Source: Euborellia annulipes (Eukaryota > Arthropoda > Insecta > Dermaptera > Anisolabididae). Taken from it: a DNA stretch of 64,000 nucleotides. The DNA lies in assembly GCA_023213315.1 (NCBI GenBank), contig JAKCPI010002999.1, positions 62,001 through 126,000 on the forward strand, given 5' to 3'. Below are positions 47,801 to 57,607 of this stretch, in pieces. The notes beneath the pieces were generated by a model. It was not told the DNA's origin. It was given only the letters and a program-made list of their open reading frames with translations, and did no database searches. Position numbers and translations under genes: made by a program. Numbering within the stretch: the first letter of the stretch is position 1; each line of letters starts with the position of its first letter.

Positions 47801-50800
47801 TTGATGAAGCCACTATATGGTGGTTTTGATCAAAATAGACCAAACTAATGTGGTACTTTATTTGAAACCCTTCGCAAATTAATGTAATTTCAAAAGACTT
47901 CCCGATGGGCTAGAGGTGTGAAATGTAATACTTAAGAGTCATTTTTGATGACGCCACTATATGGTGGTTTTGATCAAAATAGACCAAACTAATGTGGTAC
48001 TTTATTTGAAGCCTCACGCAAATAAGGCCCTATTAACTATAGTTATGAATTTTGATATTTACGAGTCATTTTTTTATGATAATGAATAATTTTTCAATTG
48101 AACCAAATCAATACAGGCCAAACTAATGTGGTACTTTATCATATTGATGATTTTTGATAAGACTAAAAGACTAAAAAGCTTAAAAATAAAAATAAAATAA
48201 AAAAAAAGATTTTTAAAAAATGCTTTTATTTAAATTGAACTAAAAAGAGAGAAATAAGAAAGAAATAATTTAATTAGTTCTTGTTAAAATTTTTTAATAT
48301 TTATGACTTAAAATAAAAGCGTGGGGCGCGAGCCTCGGAATCACTTCGAAGCGCCCCACGCTTTTATTTTAAGTCATAAATATTAAAAAATTTTAACAAG
48401 AACAATTAAATTATTTCTCTCTTATTTCTCTCTTTTTAGTTCAATTTAAATAAAAGCATTTTTTTTTAAATCTTTTTTTTTATTTTATTTTTACTTAAAA
48501 TTTAGTAAAAATATTTCTTGATATAACGATGATTAGTTTTATAAAGATTATTTAGAAATAAATTACTGGGAAGGAAAATAGTATCTTTTAAGTAAAAAAA
48601 CATTCTTTACACCGACGTCAAACTTATATATTTATATATGTATGTCGTCGGTGTAAACGGTCGGTATATATATACATATAGGTGGGAACCTTACATCCAA
48701 AAAAAAATAAATAAAATACAGGTGGGAACCTTTCATCCAACAAAAAATAAATAAAATACAGATGGGAACCTTTCATCCAATAAATAAATAAAAATAACAA
48801 ATATATACAGTATATTACCCCTAATATAAGACTTTTCGACTTTTTTTTACTTTCTCTTACCTCTATATATATGTAATATATATAGAGAAAGAAAGTATTG
48901 GTTTCATGTCAAAAATTCGATGTTGAGATTTTTTTGGATCTTCACGTTTTGAGGTCCCCTGAATCCAAAAAAGTGGTTTTCGCGACATGGTCTGTCTGTC
49001 TGTCTGTCTGTGAACAAAATATCTCAAGAACGAAAAGAGCTACGAGGTTGAAATTTTATATTTAAGTTAGGCATCCCCCTGGGACGTGACACGAAGCTTT
49101 TGAACAAAATCGACCAAAGAGTACTAGTACTTTCTTTACTGATGCACTTTTTCAGTTTTTTTCGATTTTCTCAAAATTCGCTCCAACGATTTTTAAAAAA
49201 ATTCAAAAATCAATTATTTTTTAAATTCTCTATAAAATGTATATTCTCATTTTGTGATTGAAATTTTCTGAAGACCACTTTACTCTTGTACTCCAGAGAA
49301 AAGATAGGGGAAATGGTTCCCATGGTAACAAAATATAAATATTTTCCCACGTTTATAAATTTTACATCTGCCCCCGAGTTTGGCGTAGTAGGTAGCGTGC
49401 CTACCTCCTATACCAAACGTCGCGGGTTCGGACCCAGGCAGTCCGATGATTTTATTTAAGCCATTTGGATACCAGATGGCTTAAATAGAAATGCCTGAAC
49501 CCCAAATTGATATATTACTTACAACGGTTATCGTCAAAGTCTTAAATGGCCTAAGTTGCCGAAAAGACTGTGTGAATGTGTGTGTGAGTGTGAGTGTGAA
49601 TGAGAAAAAAGTGTGAATGTTTTAAAAAAAAAAAAAAAAAAATTTACATCTTGAATTCAATTGTACCCTACTGTCGGAAACTAAAAATATGTCGACACAA
49701 AAAATCTGGTGTGACAAGCACAGAACACAACTTTCGATTACCGAAGGTAAGAGAAAGTTGTGTGCTGTGCGCCAGTCACACCAGATTTTTTTTTTTAAGA
49801 TTTCCTGTATCATGACTCAATGAACTCTTGTGCCAATGTATTTTTTTTTATAATGATTTACAAAAGTTAATTAACACTATTAGTGATTCATTAAATATTT
49901 AAACATATTGTTTTCAAAATTCTGATTTATCAATTTTAGAATTCTAATATTTAGAGAGTTGTGGGATGATTTCTATTAGATGACAGTTTATTGTCAAGAA
50001 AATTCTTTTTTACTTTCTCTTACCTATGTATATATGTAATATATATATATAGAGAAAGTATTGGATTCATGTCAAAAATTCGATGTCGAGATTTTGATGG
50101 ATCTTCACGTTTTGAGGTCCCCTGAATCCAAAAAGGTGGTTTTCGCGACATGGTCTGTCTGTGTGTGTGTGTGTGTGTGTGTGTCTGTGTAACAAGTATA
50201 TCTCAAGAACGAAGAAGAGCTAGGAGGTTGAAATTTTATATTTAAGTTAGACACCCCCATGGGACGTGACACGAAGCTTTTAAACAAAATCGACCAAAAA
50301 GTACTAATACTTTACTGATGCACTTTTTCACTTTTTTTTCGATTTTCTCTAAATTTGCTCCAACGATTTTTGTTTTTAATTCAAAAATCAATTATTTTTT
50401 AGTTGCTCTTTAAAATGTATATTCTCATTTTGTGATTGAAATCTTCTGAAGACCACTTTACTCTTGTACTCCATAGAGGAGATAGAGAAATGGTTGCATG
50501 GTACAAAATAAATGGTAAGAGAAATGGTTGCCATGGTATCAAAATATAAATATTTTTCTGTTTATAAATTTTATTACAACAATAGATGATAAACAAATAT
50601 TTTACACTCTTGTCAGTAGATAATAATTCCCAACTCATCGTAGATGATGTGGCTTGACACTAATCCAATGTATTTTGAATAAATAATTAAATAGTTTCAA
50701 GATCTATTTATTTGAATAAGAAATGAATATTTAACAATTTTTGTTTGATTGTTATACAAAAAACAAAATTCATTTTTTAAGCACACTTCCGATTCACTAA

Positions 50801-53800
50801 TACGCAAATCAAATAATAAAAGAAAGCGTTTTTATTTAAATTTTCCCCTTTTTTTTTCGCTCTCTGCTTCACGTTATTCGTTTTTAAAATTAAACCGGAA
50901 TTTTACATTAAGGTCAAATATTATTATCAGTGTGAAAAAAAAAACGTGCGAAAATTATTATGTAAAATTTCAGCAGGTCTAACAAGTTAATTTTTTTTTT
51001 TTTTTTTCATGGATGATTTAGTAAAATTTATTAGTTAGTAGATAGAAATCGATTCTAATTTGTTTATAATTAAATCAAAAATTTAAAGTGAAATTTTTGG
51101 GAATTTGCAAAATTTTATTCTCTCTACAAATTTCTTCTTGAAATGATCTTTTTTTTTTTACTTTCACTTGACACATGTCGAAGGCAATCAAAGTAATACA
51201 GCGAGGTCAAAATTTCGACAGACAGAGAGAAAAAAAAGGTGATTTTTGAAAAAATTTCTATATAATAGAAAATTTATAAAATTTGAAAGAAATCGTTAAT
51301 TATCATTACTATTCCAATCCAGTGCCTGCTTGAGGATTTGTTTACATTCATAAAATACATAAATGCAAAGAATATATTAATTTTTCTCTAATGGGTCGTT
51401 TTGATAACTTACCTACCCCAACATTAAAATAGCCTCCCTATGGGGAAATACATGCTGTTTGTCCTTCAGTTATTTTAATGCTGAAGGACAAACACCCCCA
51501 AAGGGGAGGCTATTTTAATGTTGGGGTAGGTAAGTTATCAAAACGACCCATATTTCTATGGGAGAAATCGTAACTTTAAGAATTAATAACTCAAAAAGTT
51601 ATAGGAATTTCGGGACCCGAGTATTTTTCCTAGACTCCCCATAACGTCCTCTATAAGCCTGCAAACCAACTTCCCGTTGGAATTTTGAAACAAAATTTTG
51701 CAATCTTATAAAGGAGAGTCTCAGAAAAAATACTCGGGTCCCGAAATTCCTATAACTTTTGAGTTATTAATTTTTAAAGTTACGATTTCTCCCATAGGAA
51801 ATGTATAGAGAAATATTTAAGTATTCTTTGCAGTTGTGTATTCTATGAAGGTAAACAAATCCTCAAGCAGGCACTGGATTGGAATACGTAGAAATGATTA
51901 TTTTCTTAAGAATGCCTGGGCCCACAGATAATACAATCAAGATGGGACAGCTCCAGGTTAAAAAATGTTTATAAGTTTAGCGCCGTCTATAGGCGTGGCG
52001 ACCTATTATTTTGCGCGGGCGACCCGTGGCTCAGAGAGAAGACATTAGCTTTTCGTGCCTAAGGTCCCGCGTTCGCTTCCCGTCTCAAGCGAGAAAAATT
52101 TATTTTATTTGAATTGGCTACTAATCATTTGAACTTAATAGGGAAGGGGTCTAAATGGCCTTAGATGCCGAAAAAGACCTTAAATAAAAAAAAAAAAAAA
52201 AAAAAAAAAAAACTGCTCACGAAAAATTTAATTTGTTTCAAATACTCGTGTGATAGTTGCACAGGAAAAACCTCGTCCAATCCGTTTTGAATTTTTGATA
52301 TTTATTCAATATTTTCTGTATATTAATCAAGGGCGGATCCAGAGGTGTTTCTCGGGGGAAAGGGGATAATCTGGTGTGACTGGTCGCACAGCACGCAATT
52401 TTTTCCTAATTTCGGTAATTTAAAGGCGCTTTCTGTACTTGTTTGCCAGAATATAAATACAAATTCAACTTTTAAGTATTAATTTTTAAAATTTTTTATT
52501 AAAAATAAATTTATTTTCGAAAAAAAGTATTTTTTTCAAATCTCGGGGGGGGGGGGGGTAATTACCCCCCTTTACCCCCCTGTATCCGCTCTTGATATTA
52601 ATATATATGTTTATCGGTATGATAAAATAAAAAAAAAGATTAAAACAATTATTGGATAATATTTACAATAAGACTTTTGGGAGTTTAGTACTTTTTACAA
52701 CTTTTTCAGGGAAAATACTCCCTCATTTCCCTTTATTAGCCTAAAAGAGGTGTCGGTAAGCCAATTTGATCGAGATATATGCCAAAATAACGAAAATTTT
52801 GAAGAAATACGAAAGCCACATTAAGCATTAAAAAATGTATTATTACTTACTTTTTTGGGTTTTTTCTTTCTCCATTGTAATTTAGATGACAAAAATCTTG
52901 CACCTGACCTATTCTGATTGAGATAACTAGATAAATTAATTAAATAGAGTAAAAAAAAAGATTAATAATTTTAATGATAATTGTTTATTTTTATAAATAT
53001 TGAACGATAAAGGAGCTAACTTCATATTGAATTATGACTATTCACTGACTATTTAAAAAAAAAAAACCTTGAGTTTGCTATACATAAGAATATCAACTTT
53101 TTTAGCCACAATTATTATTTGAACTCTCTATATAGGCTACTATTAATATTATTATAAAAATTAATATTTTTTCTTTCATTTTCACTCTTGGCTACTGAGT
53201 CCATTTAGGGATTTATCGTCTTTATCGGAAGTTTCCAAATTCTTTGGAGGACCGATGCTCTTTTCATAAGTCAATTGATAAATTTTTTATAAAAATGAAA
53301 TGAAATTTGATATCACGATCAAAATTAATGTGTTAATCAATTTTGGGGGCCCCCGTATTCTACGGGGTCCTAGACACGCGCCTTGCTTATGATCCGTCAC
53401 TGTCAAGAATATTTTAAAGAAGTTGCAGGAATCCCTTGTCCGAGAGCCGCCGGAGGCGGCTCGAGACTTTCGGTTAATTAAGGTCGGTTCTGTTTTAGAT
53501 TAAAAAATATTCATCCAGAATATTTTAAAGAAGTTGCAGGGATCCCTAATTAAGGTCGGTTCTGTTTTAGATTAAAAAATATTCATCCAGAATATTTTAA
53601 AGAACTTGCAGGGATCCCTTGTCCGAGAGCCGCCGGAGGCGGCTCGAGACCTTCGGTTTTAAGTTCGGTTATTTTATTTTTAGAAAAAAATTCAAAACAA
53701 CTAGGGAATTCTCGGCTTTGGGTCGGTTCGGCTCGGTTCGGTTCGGTTCGGCTCGGCTCAGTTCGGTTCGAAACCATCCAGTTAGAAGCGATTCGGTAGC

Positions 53801-56800
53801 TTTTAAAAAAATTTTCGGGACCGAAGGGCCCGAAAATTTATTTTTAAGGGCTACTGAATAGCTTCTAACTGGATGGTTTCGAACCGAACTGAGACGAGCC
53901 GAACCGATCCGAAACCGAGCCGAACCGAACCGAAGTCGACACTAGTGACAAAACAACTTCAGGGGTCCCGACCTAATTGTTTCGGTCCTTCGGTTGAAGT
54001 TCGGTTTCCTTCGATTAAAAAAAATTTAAAACAACTAGGGAATTCTCAGCCTTAGTGACAAAACAAATAGCGCTCGTAAATGGAAAGAACGAAAGAATCA
54101 TGAATGTTGAGCTAATGTAAAAAAAAAAATATTCTTTGTTTTTTTTTTAATGATCATGAAGTTAGCTCCTTTATCGTTCATTTAAAAAAAAAATAATAAT
54201 AATAATAAACAATTATCATCAAAATTATTAATCTTTTTTTTTACTCTATTTAATTAATTTATCTAGTTATCTCAATCAGAATAGGTCAGGTGCAAGATTT
54301 TTGTCATCTAAATTACAATGGAGAAAGAAAAAACCCAAAAAGTAAGTAATAATACATTTTTTAATGCTTAATGTGGCGTTCGTATTTCTTCAAAATTTTC
54401 GTTATTTTGGCATATATCTCGATCAAATTGGCTTACCGACACCTCTTTTAGGCTAATAAAGGGAAATGAGGGAGTATTTTCCCTGAAAAAGTTGTAAAAA
54501 GTACTAAACTCGCAAAAGTCTTATTGTAAATTCCCTCCCAATTATTTGAAAATGAACAGTAAATGAAAAAAAAAGAGAAATTAGTGTTAAAAAAATTTAT
54601 TGCAAATTGTAAAAAAATTACAATTAATTATAAGAGCAGCAAATTAAGAACTTACTTCTTTTTTTTCCCATTTTTTTTAAACACGTAGGGCATATTAAAT
54701 ACGAAGGGCAATAATTGCGTGTGATTAATTGAGAAGGGCACGTTACAATTTTATTTAATTCAAATTTATAATGTTTTTTTTTATTTGTTATTAAACTCAT
54801 CAAACAATGTTATTTTGTTGGCGAATGGAACGAACTCTACAGGATAAATTTTTAACTAGTCTAGTATTGCCATCTAGCCACATATCAGACAACTAAAAAC
54901 TTATAAACATTTTTCCCATAGAGCTGTCCCCCCCCCATGCCTGGGCCCTCGGGGTTTGGTGTAGGGGTCAGTGTGCTAACCTCGTATACCAAAAGTCCCG
55001 GGTTCGGACCCCAGGCAGTCCGATGATCTTATTTAAGCCATTTGGATATCGGATGGCTTAAATAAGAATGCCTGGACCCTAATATATTTAAACTAAAAAT
55101 AAAAAAAAAATTTCCATTGAATGAACCTTATGGGGATAGGTATTTATAAAATACTTAAAATATGATTTTAAGAAATATAGAAAGGAAGAAGCCCGCCGAA
55201 AGCGGGCGGCTTGACTATATAATAATAATCAAAGATCAAAGAAACAATCAAATATTTTTTTCAAAAATAAACAGTTTGAGCTTTCCCTAATTCTATTCAA
55301 TTTGATGATAAAAAAAGATTATTCCGAATTCATTTTGAATCAATAGGCGGGCCCGGTTTAGGGGGGAGGGGGGTGCGGTAGAGGGGAAGAAGCAGTGGCG
55401 CATTCAAGGAAGGAACTAATAATACTTTATTTCCGGATTCAAATTAATATCCTGTCCAAAGTGAGATGGGAGGGGAAGGCCAACCCCCTGGGACCGGGAT
55501 TGTATTTAAAAAAATCTGGTGTGACTGGTTGCACAGCACACAACTTTCTCTTACCTTTGGTAAAAGATAGTTGTGTACTGTGCTTATCACACCAGATTTT
55601 TTTGTTTAGTTTCCTCAAATATATTAGAATTCAAGATGTCAAATTTATAAATATGGGAAAATATTTATATTTTGTTACCATGGCAACCATCATTCCTATG
55701 AATTACAAGAGTAAAGTGGTCTTCAAACAATTTAGAGAGCAAAATGAGAATATACATTTTAAAGAGCATCTAAAAAATGATTGATTTTTGTATTTTAATC
55801 AAAATCGTTAGAGTGAATTTTGAGAAAATAGAAAAAAACTGAAAAAGTACATCAGTAAAGTACTAGTACTCTTTGGTCGATTTTGTTCAAAAGCCTCGTG
55901 TCAGGTGCCATGGGGGTACCTAACTTAAATATTCAATTCCTTCATGCTTTAAATTGAACACAGAAAGGCCATGTCGCGAAAACCACTTTTTTTGGATTCA
56001 GGGTACCTCAAAACGTGTATATCCATCAAAATCTCGATATCGAAGAGAAAGTAAAAAAAAATGACCTAATTCTTGAGTCATAAATTAAAAAATGATCCAT
56101 ATTTCTATTAACATAAATTTGCCTAAAATGTCCATTCGTTTTCTCCATACAAGAATCTTATATTTAGTTTGCAGAAAAAAAAAATATATATATTTTTTAA
56201 AATGAGGAGTAATCAAGCAAGCAAGCAAGCGTTTCTATTAAATGATTTCATTTAAAAAGGAGAGAGGAATTTAAATATTATTTATCATCAAAAAAAAAAA
56301 AAAAAAAAGATTCGCCTCTGGCCTGGCATGACGATTAATAGCCTAATAATAAACAAAAGGGTGAAAGTAATTGCGATTAATGAATAAATAATGTGAGAGA
56401 AGAATAATTAATTGTTTTTATTTATCCGCCTTGACAAATTATAAATTTTTAAGATAGATAGAGAGAGAGAAAATTACTCAAAGTCATGCTTTTAATAAAA
56501 AGTGAATATTTAATGTTAATTGATTGAACTGCACTCGAACCTGGATCTTTCACTTTCGTCGAGGGGGACATGCTTGAGGGGAGGCTCCCCCCCTCCCCTC
56601 CCCCTAGCCCTTCAACCCTCCTCTCTTTCGATAAATGAAAAGTTTTTTTTTTTTATCTTTGTTTTTATTAAATTAAAATTAACAATTCAATAATAGATTG
56701 TTTATAATAATTCAAATTATATTCCATTGTTGACGATCAAATTAATTTGATAAAAATAAAAATTAAATATACAAATTAAACACTAGGTTATTTGTTTCAA

Positions 56801-57607
56801 AGGTTTTATTAATTAAAAATTAACACTTGATACGTATTTCGACAATTTCTTGTCATCATCAGAAGTTGTAATCACTTCTTATGATGACAAGAAATTGTCG
56901 AAATACGTATCAAGTGTTAATTTTTAATTAAGAAAACCTTTGAAACAAATAACTAGTGTTTAATTTGTATATTTAATTTTAATTTACAAAATGTTTCAAC
57001 GAGAACCAACGGTCGAAAGTTTAAATCTTATTGATAAAAATAAATAAATAAATATGCACGTAAAAGTTTTCTGTCTTAAAATTCACTACTTACTAAAATG
57101 GTGATTTCCACTAATGCGATTTAGAAAACAAATTGAGGTCACAGGAACGAGAATTTTGAAAGAAATTAGACTGTAAGATCGCATCTACAATTACAAAGGG
57201 CTATATACTGAATAACGTTAATTGAAGAGAAAATAAAATCTCGCTAAATATTGAAGGACACAAAGTCAACGTTTCAAAAGTCCAAGTAAAAGAAATTAAT
57301 TAATTTTTATATTATTAAATAAGACATTTCGAGTATAAATTTTCTAACAAAATTTATATTCAATCTGTTAACTTAAAAAAAAGAGGTGTAGAATATACAC
57401 AATTATCATATATAGCCTTTAAAATCAAATCTTAATTCTTGCGTATTGCAATGAAAACAATCATTTTATCCTGATACATTTCTTTTTCGGTTTGTGTTTC
57501 AGGTGGCGCTGGTTTTGCTCTGCAGCTTTTTTCTGGGTTCCGAGGGTGCAGAAACGGCTGATTATCTGCACTACGCACCCGAGTACTCTAAAGCAGTGGA
57601 TTACCAC
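34784..57607 (+). CDS. Secreted protein with split signal peptide, possibly cuticular; first two coding exons (3' partial)
   Basis: Exon 1 codes only Met-Ile-Gln (34784-34792) and ends at a consensus donor CAG|GTGAGT. Exon 2 (57503-57607, after TTTCAG) continues in phase 0 with VALVLLCSFFLG, completing a hydrophobic signal peptide, then the mature start AETADYLHYAPEY, and ends at another GTGAGT donor after ...VDYH. The ATG has a good context (CGCCATGA). A tiny first exon that breaks the signal peptide and a long first intron are typical of insect cuticular-protein genes, and the Tyr/His/Ala/Pro-rich mature start would suit one. The chitin-binding Rebers-Riddiford domain, if present, is beyond the window, so the identity is an inference. 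The intron is 22,710 bases and consists largely of transposons. Confidence 0.7.
34925..34999 (+). repeat. Decayed family-A terminal hairpin
   Basis: TTTCTCTTACC...GGTAATCGAAAGTTGTGTTC...CACCAGATTTT lies just downstream of coding exon 1 and makes a chance open frame. Confidence 0.6.
35094..35185 (+). repeat. SINE-2 head fragment
   Basis: GGATCTATAGCTCAGAGATAG...TACTCATCCCGTCGCAGACG parallels the head of the SINE at 52017, with degenerate A and B boxes. Confidence 0.5.
35400..35772 (-). repeat. Family A repeat
   Basis: Runs from the AAAGAGCATCTAAAAAATAA part to the terminal hairpin end GGTAAGAGAAAGTAAAAA; lacks the CTGGTGTGAC hairpin. Confidence 0.8.
36858..37316. mobile_element. Small foldback split by a GGCGCCGGAAC-ended MITE
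   Basis: CTGGAACTATATTGGAATAG (36858) is inverted at 37297-37316. Between the arms sits an element with ends TAGGCGCCGGAAC (36893) and GTTCCGGCGCC (37270-37280) and G-rich/C-rich tracts. Confidence 0.75.
37407..37684. mobile_element. Near-perfect foldback, 278 bp
   Basis: TCTCAGCCAAAAACATCGGA at 37407 and its reverse complement ending at 37684; arms about 115 bases. Repeated GCGAGGCGC words make it GC-richer than its surroundings. Confidence 0.85.
37800..38487. repeat. 99-bp tandem (satellite-like) array, seven copies
   Basis: Units begin TACATCGTTTGGTATCCATT at about 37804, 37903, 38002, 38101, 38200, 38297 and 38396. Spacing is 99 bases except one unit of 97. Copies are highly similar, so the array is young. 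Confidence 0.95.
38829..38871 (+). repeat. Poly(A) tract
   Basis: More than 40 bases almost all A; possibly the tail of a decayed retroelement. No SINE head recognised upstream. Confidence 0.6.
39290..39400 (+). ncRNA. Hammerhead-ribozyme-like motif, solo relative of 24605-24982
   Basis: Stem I TTCTG...GCC/GGC...CAGAA, stem II GAGTGC/GCGTTC, GAA-ACGT-C. Both stems differ from the 24.6-kb copies yet still pair. The CTGA part of the core is disrupted (CTATGAAGA), so this copy is probably inactive. Confidence 0.55.
39907..40107. mobile_element. 201-bp TIR MITE with TA duplication
   Basis: GGGGAGAGGGCGGGACATTG ... CAATGTCCCGCCCTCTCCCC, flanked by TA. The empty site is seen in other family A copies (GTACTAG-TA-CTTTAC), which proves insertion and duplication. 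Confidence 0.9.
40299..40963. mobile_element. 665-bp TIR element with TA duplication
   Basis: ACTGTGATGATAGCAACCAT ... ATGGTTGCTATCATCACAGT with arms of about 140 bases, flanked by TA. Other family A copies carry the empty site (GG-TA-ACAAAATAT). No coding remnant recognised in the core. Confidence 0.85.
41495..42770 (-). repeat. Family C element split by a complete family A element
   Basis: Reverse copy of 33545-34090, interrupted at a poly-A site by bases ~41689-42355. Comparison with the unbroken copy gives the ends of family A. Confidence 0.85.
41689..42355 (-). mobile_element. Complete family A element
   Basis: From the hairpin CTGGTGTGACTGG...CACCAGA to the second hairpin ending GGTAAGAGAAAGTAAAAA. 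It contains the GACAGACAGACAG tract and GACCATGTCGCGAAAACCAC. No long reading frame; possibly a non-autonomous element. Confidence 0.8.
43020..43556. mobile_element. hAT-type MITE with 8-bp duplication
   Basis: TIRs TAGAGACCGGA / TCCGGTCTCTA, flanked on both sides by CTTATGAC (43012-43019; 43557-43564), the hAT hallmark. Subterminal AAGCATAAAAA words repeat many times. A second small element (~43155-43310, GACGTATACAAATTT...TATATACGTCC) is nested inside. Confidence 0.9.
44225..44342 (-). repeat. SINE-1 head fragment
   Basis: GCCTGGGATCCGAACCGGCG and CTACACCAAGCCCCGAGG match the reversed tRNA-like head. Confidence 0.75.
44449..44730. mobile_element. Family G MITE, partly duplicated
   Basis: ATGGGTCGTTTTGATAACTT ends with an internal TTCAGCATTAAAATAGCTGAA-type hairpin. 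One and a half units are fused head-to-tail. A simple copy is at 51391-51551. Confidence 0.85.
45380..45774 (+). mobile_element. Family E TIR element, full length
   Basis: Ends TTAAGGTGCGCGTCTCG and CGAGACGCGCACCCTAA are inverted repeats; inside it is AT-rich. Partial copies lie at 12085 and 26370. Confidence 0.8.
45850..47230. mobile_element. Foldback with ~220-bp diverged arms
   Basis: Left-arm words (TTTAAAGTATATTAAATTTG, AACTATGGGCTTTTTGACAT) recur inverted at 47040-47120. The loop holds a SINE-1 head fragment near 46700. Confidence 0.7.
47455..48145. repeat. 144-bp tandem array, about 4.5 copies
   Basis: Units start CTTCCCGATGGGCTAGAGGT at about 47465, 47610, 47754 and 47898 (spacing 144-145), with a diverged last unit to 48145. 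Confidence 0.93.
48200..48485. mobile_element. Near-perfect foldback with GC-rich tip
   Basis: Arms of about 130 bases meet at AAAAGCGTGGGGCGC / GCGCCCCACGCTTTT (48315-48365). It directly abuts the 144-bp array. Confidence 0.85.
48679..48800. repeat. 40-bp tandem repeat, three copies
   Basis: GGTGGGAACCTTxCATCCAA units at 48681, 48721 and 48761, each followed by an A/T-rich spacer. A hairpin TTTACACCGACG/CGTCGGTGTAAA lies just to the left. Confidence 0.9.
48848..49790 (+). mobile_element. Complete family A element with nested SINE
   Basis: Runs from TACTTTCTCTTACC to the terminal hairpin (49709-49790, GTGTGACAAGC...CCAGTCACACC), split by the SINE at 49370-49642. Confidence 0.85.
49370..49642 (+). 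mobile_element. Full-length tRNA-derived SINE-1 (reference copy)
   Basis: 273 bp flanked by TTTACATCT on both sides (49361-49369; 49643-49651). The head GAGTTTGGCGTAGTAGGTAG (A box) and GGGTTCGGACCC (B box) are those of a tRNA-derived pol III promoter. The body is CAGTCCGATGATTTTATTTA, a TAAGCCATTTGGATACC hairpin and TTAAATGGCCTAAGTTGCCG, then a GTGTGAGTGTGAGTG tract and poly(A). Confidence 0.92.
50011..50580 (+). mobile_element. Family A element, right end missing
   Basis: Same order as 48848-49370, with a (GT)n tract expanded at 50161-50185; ends in the TAAATATTTTT part. Confidence 0.8.
51312..51885. mobile_element. Foldback carrying a nested family G MITE
   Basis: CCAATCCAGTGCCTGCTTGA at 51312 is inverted at 51866-51885. 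The family G element 51391-51551 lies in the left arm. A half copy is at 44375-44445 and another near 24325. Confidence 0.85.
52017..52210 (+). mobile_element. SINE-2, tRNA-derived, full length
   Basis: The head GACCCGTGGCTCAGAGAG (A box) and CGCGTTCGCTTCCC (B box) differ from SINE-1, but the 3' part (AATGGCCTTAGATGCCGAAA) is the SINE-1 core, followed by a poly(A) tail. Confidence 0.85.
52328..52598 (+). mobile_element. Family B TIR element
   Basis: Ends CAAGGGCGGATCCA and TGTATCCGCTCTTGA; inside it matches 19424-19694. Confidence 0.8.
52640..54545. mobile_element. 1.9-kb foldback with nested inner foldback and tandem repeats
   Basis: Outer arms (52654-53025; 54160-54530) are nearly identical inverted copies. 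Inside are three direct copies of AGAATATTTTAAAGAA-GTTGCAGG text (53405, 53517, 53586) and an inner foldback (53710-53940) built of CGGTTCGG-type repeats. A diverged relative lies at 9715-10100. Confidence 0.85.
54946..55108 (+). repeat. SINE-1, 3'-truncated body
   Basis: Head CCTCGGGGTTTGGTGTAG with GGGTTCGGACCCC, the body to GCCTGGACCCTAAT, then a short A-rich end. Confidence 0.8.
55513..56055 (-). mobile_element. Family A element, near-complete
   Basis: Terminal hairpin CTGGTGTGACTGG...CACCAGA at the left, and CGAAGAGAAAGTAAAAA at the right with an internal deletion before it. Confidence 0.8.
56790..56995. mobile_element. Palindrome made of two head-to-head hammerhead-like motifs
   Basis: The right half (from 56875) is the reverse complement of the left. 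The minus copy (56817-56875) keeps the full core; the plus copy has CTTATGA for CTGATGA. Confidence 0.85.
56817..56875 (-). ncRNA. Hammerhead-ribozyme-like motif with 8-base palindromic stem III
   Basis: On minus: ATTA-CA-ACTT-CTGATGA-T-GACAA-GAAA-TTGTC-GAA-ATACGTAT-C-AAGT-GT-TAAT. Stem II has five pairs capped by GAAA, stem I has four plus four pairs around an internal loop, and the stem III segment is a perfect palindrome. Confidence 0.72.

Noticed and set aside
53583..54055. Arg/Glu/Pro/Ser-rich frames (repeating R-T-E-P)
   Set aside because: Translation of CGGTTCGG tandem words in a foldback; no conservation signal.
55190..55214. GC hairpin AAGCCCGCC-GAAA-GCGGGCGGCTT resembling a bacterial terminator
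   Set aside because: No downstream U-tract transcript context and a eukaryotic intron; probably a chance or mobile-element hairpin.
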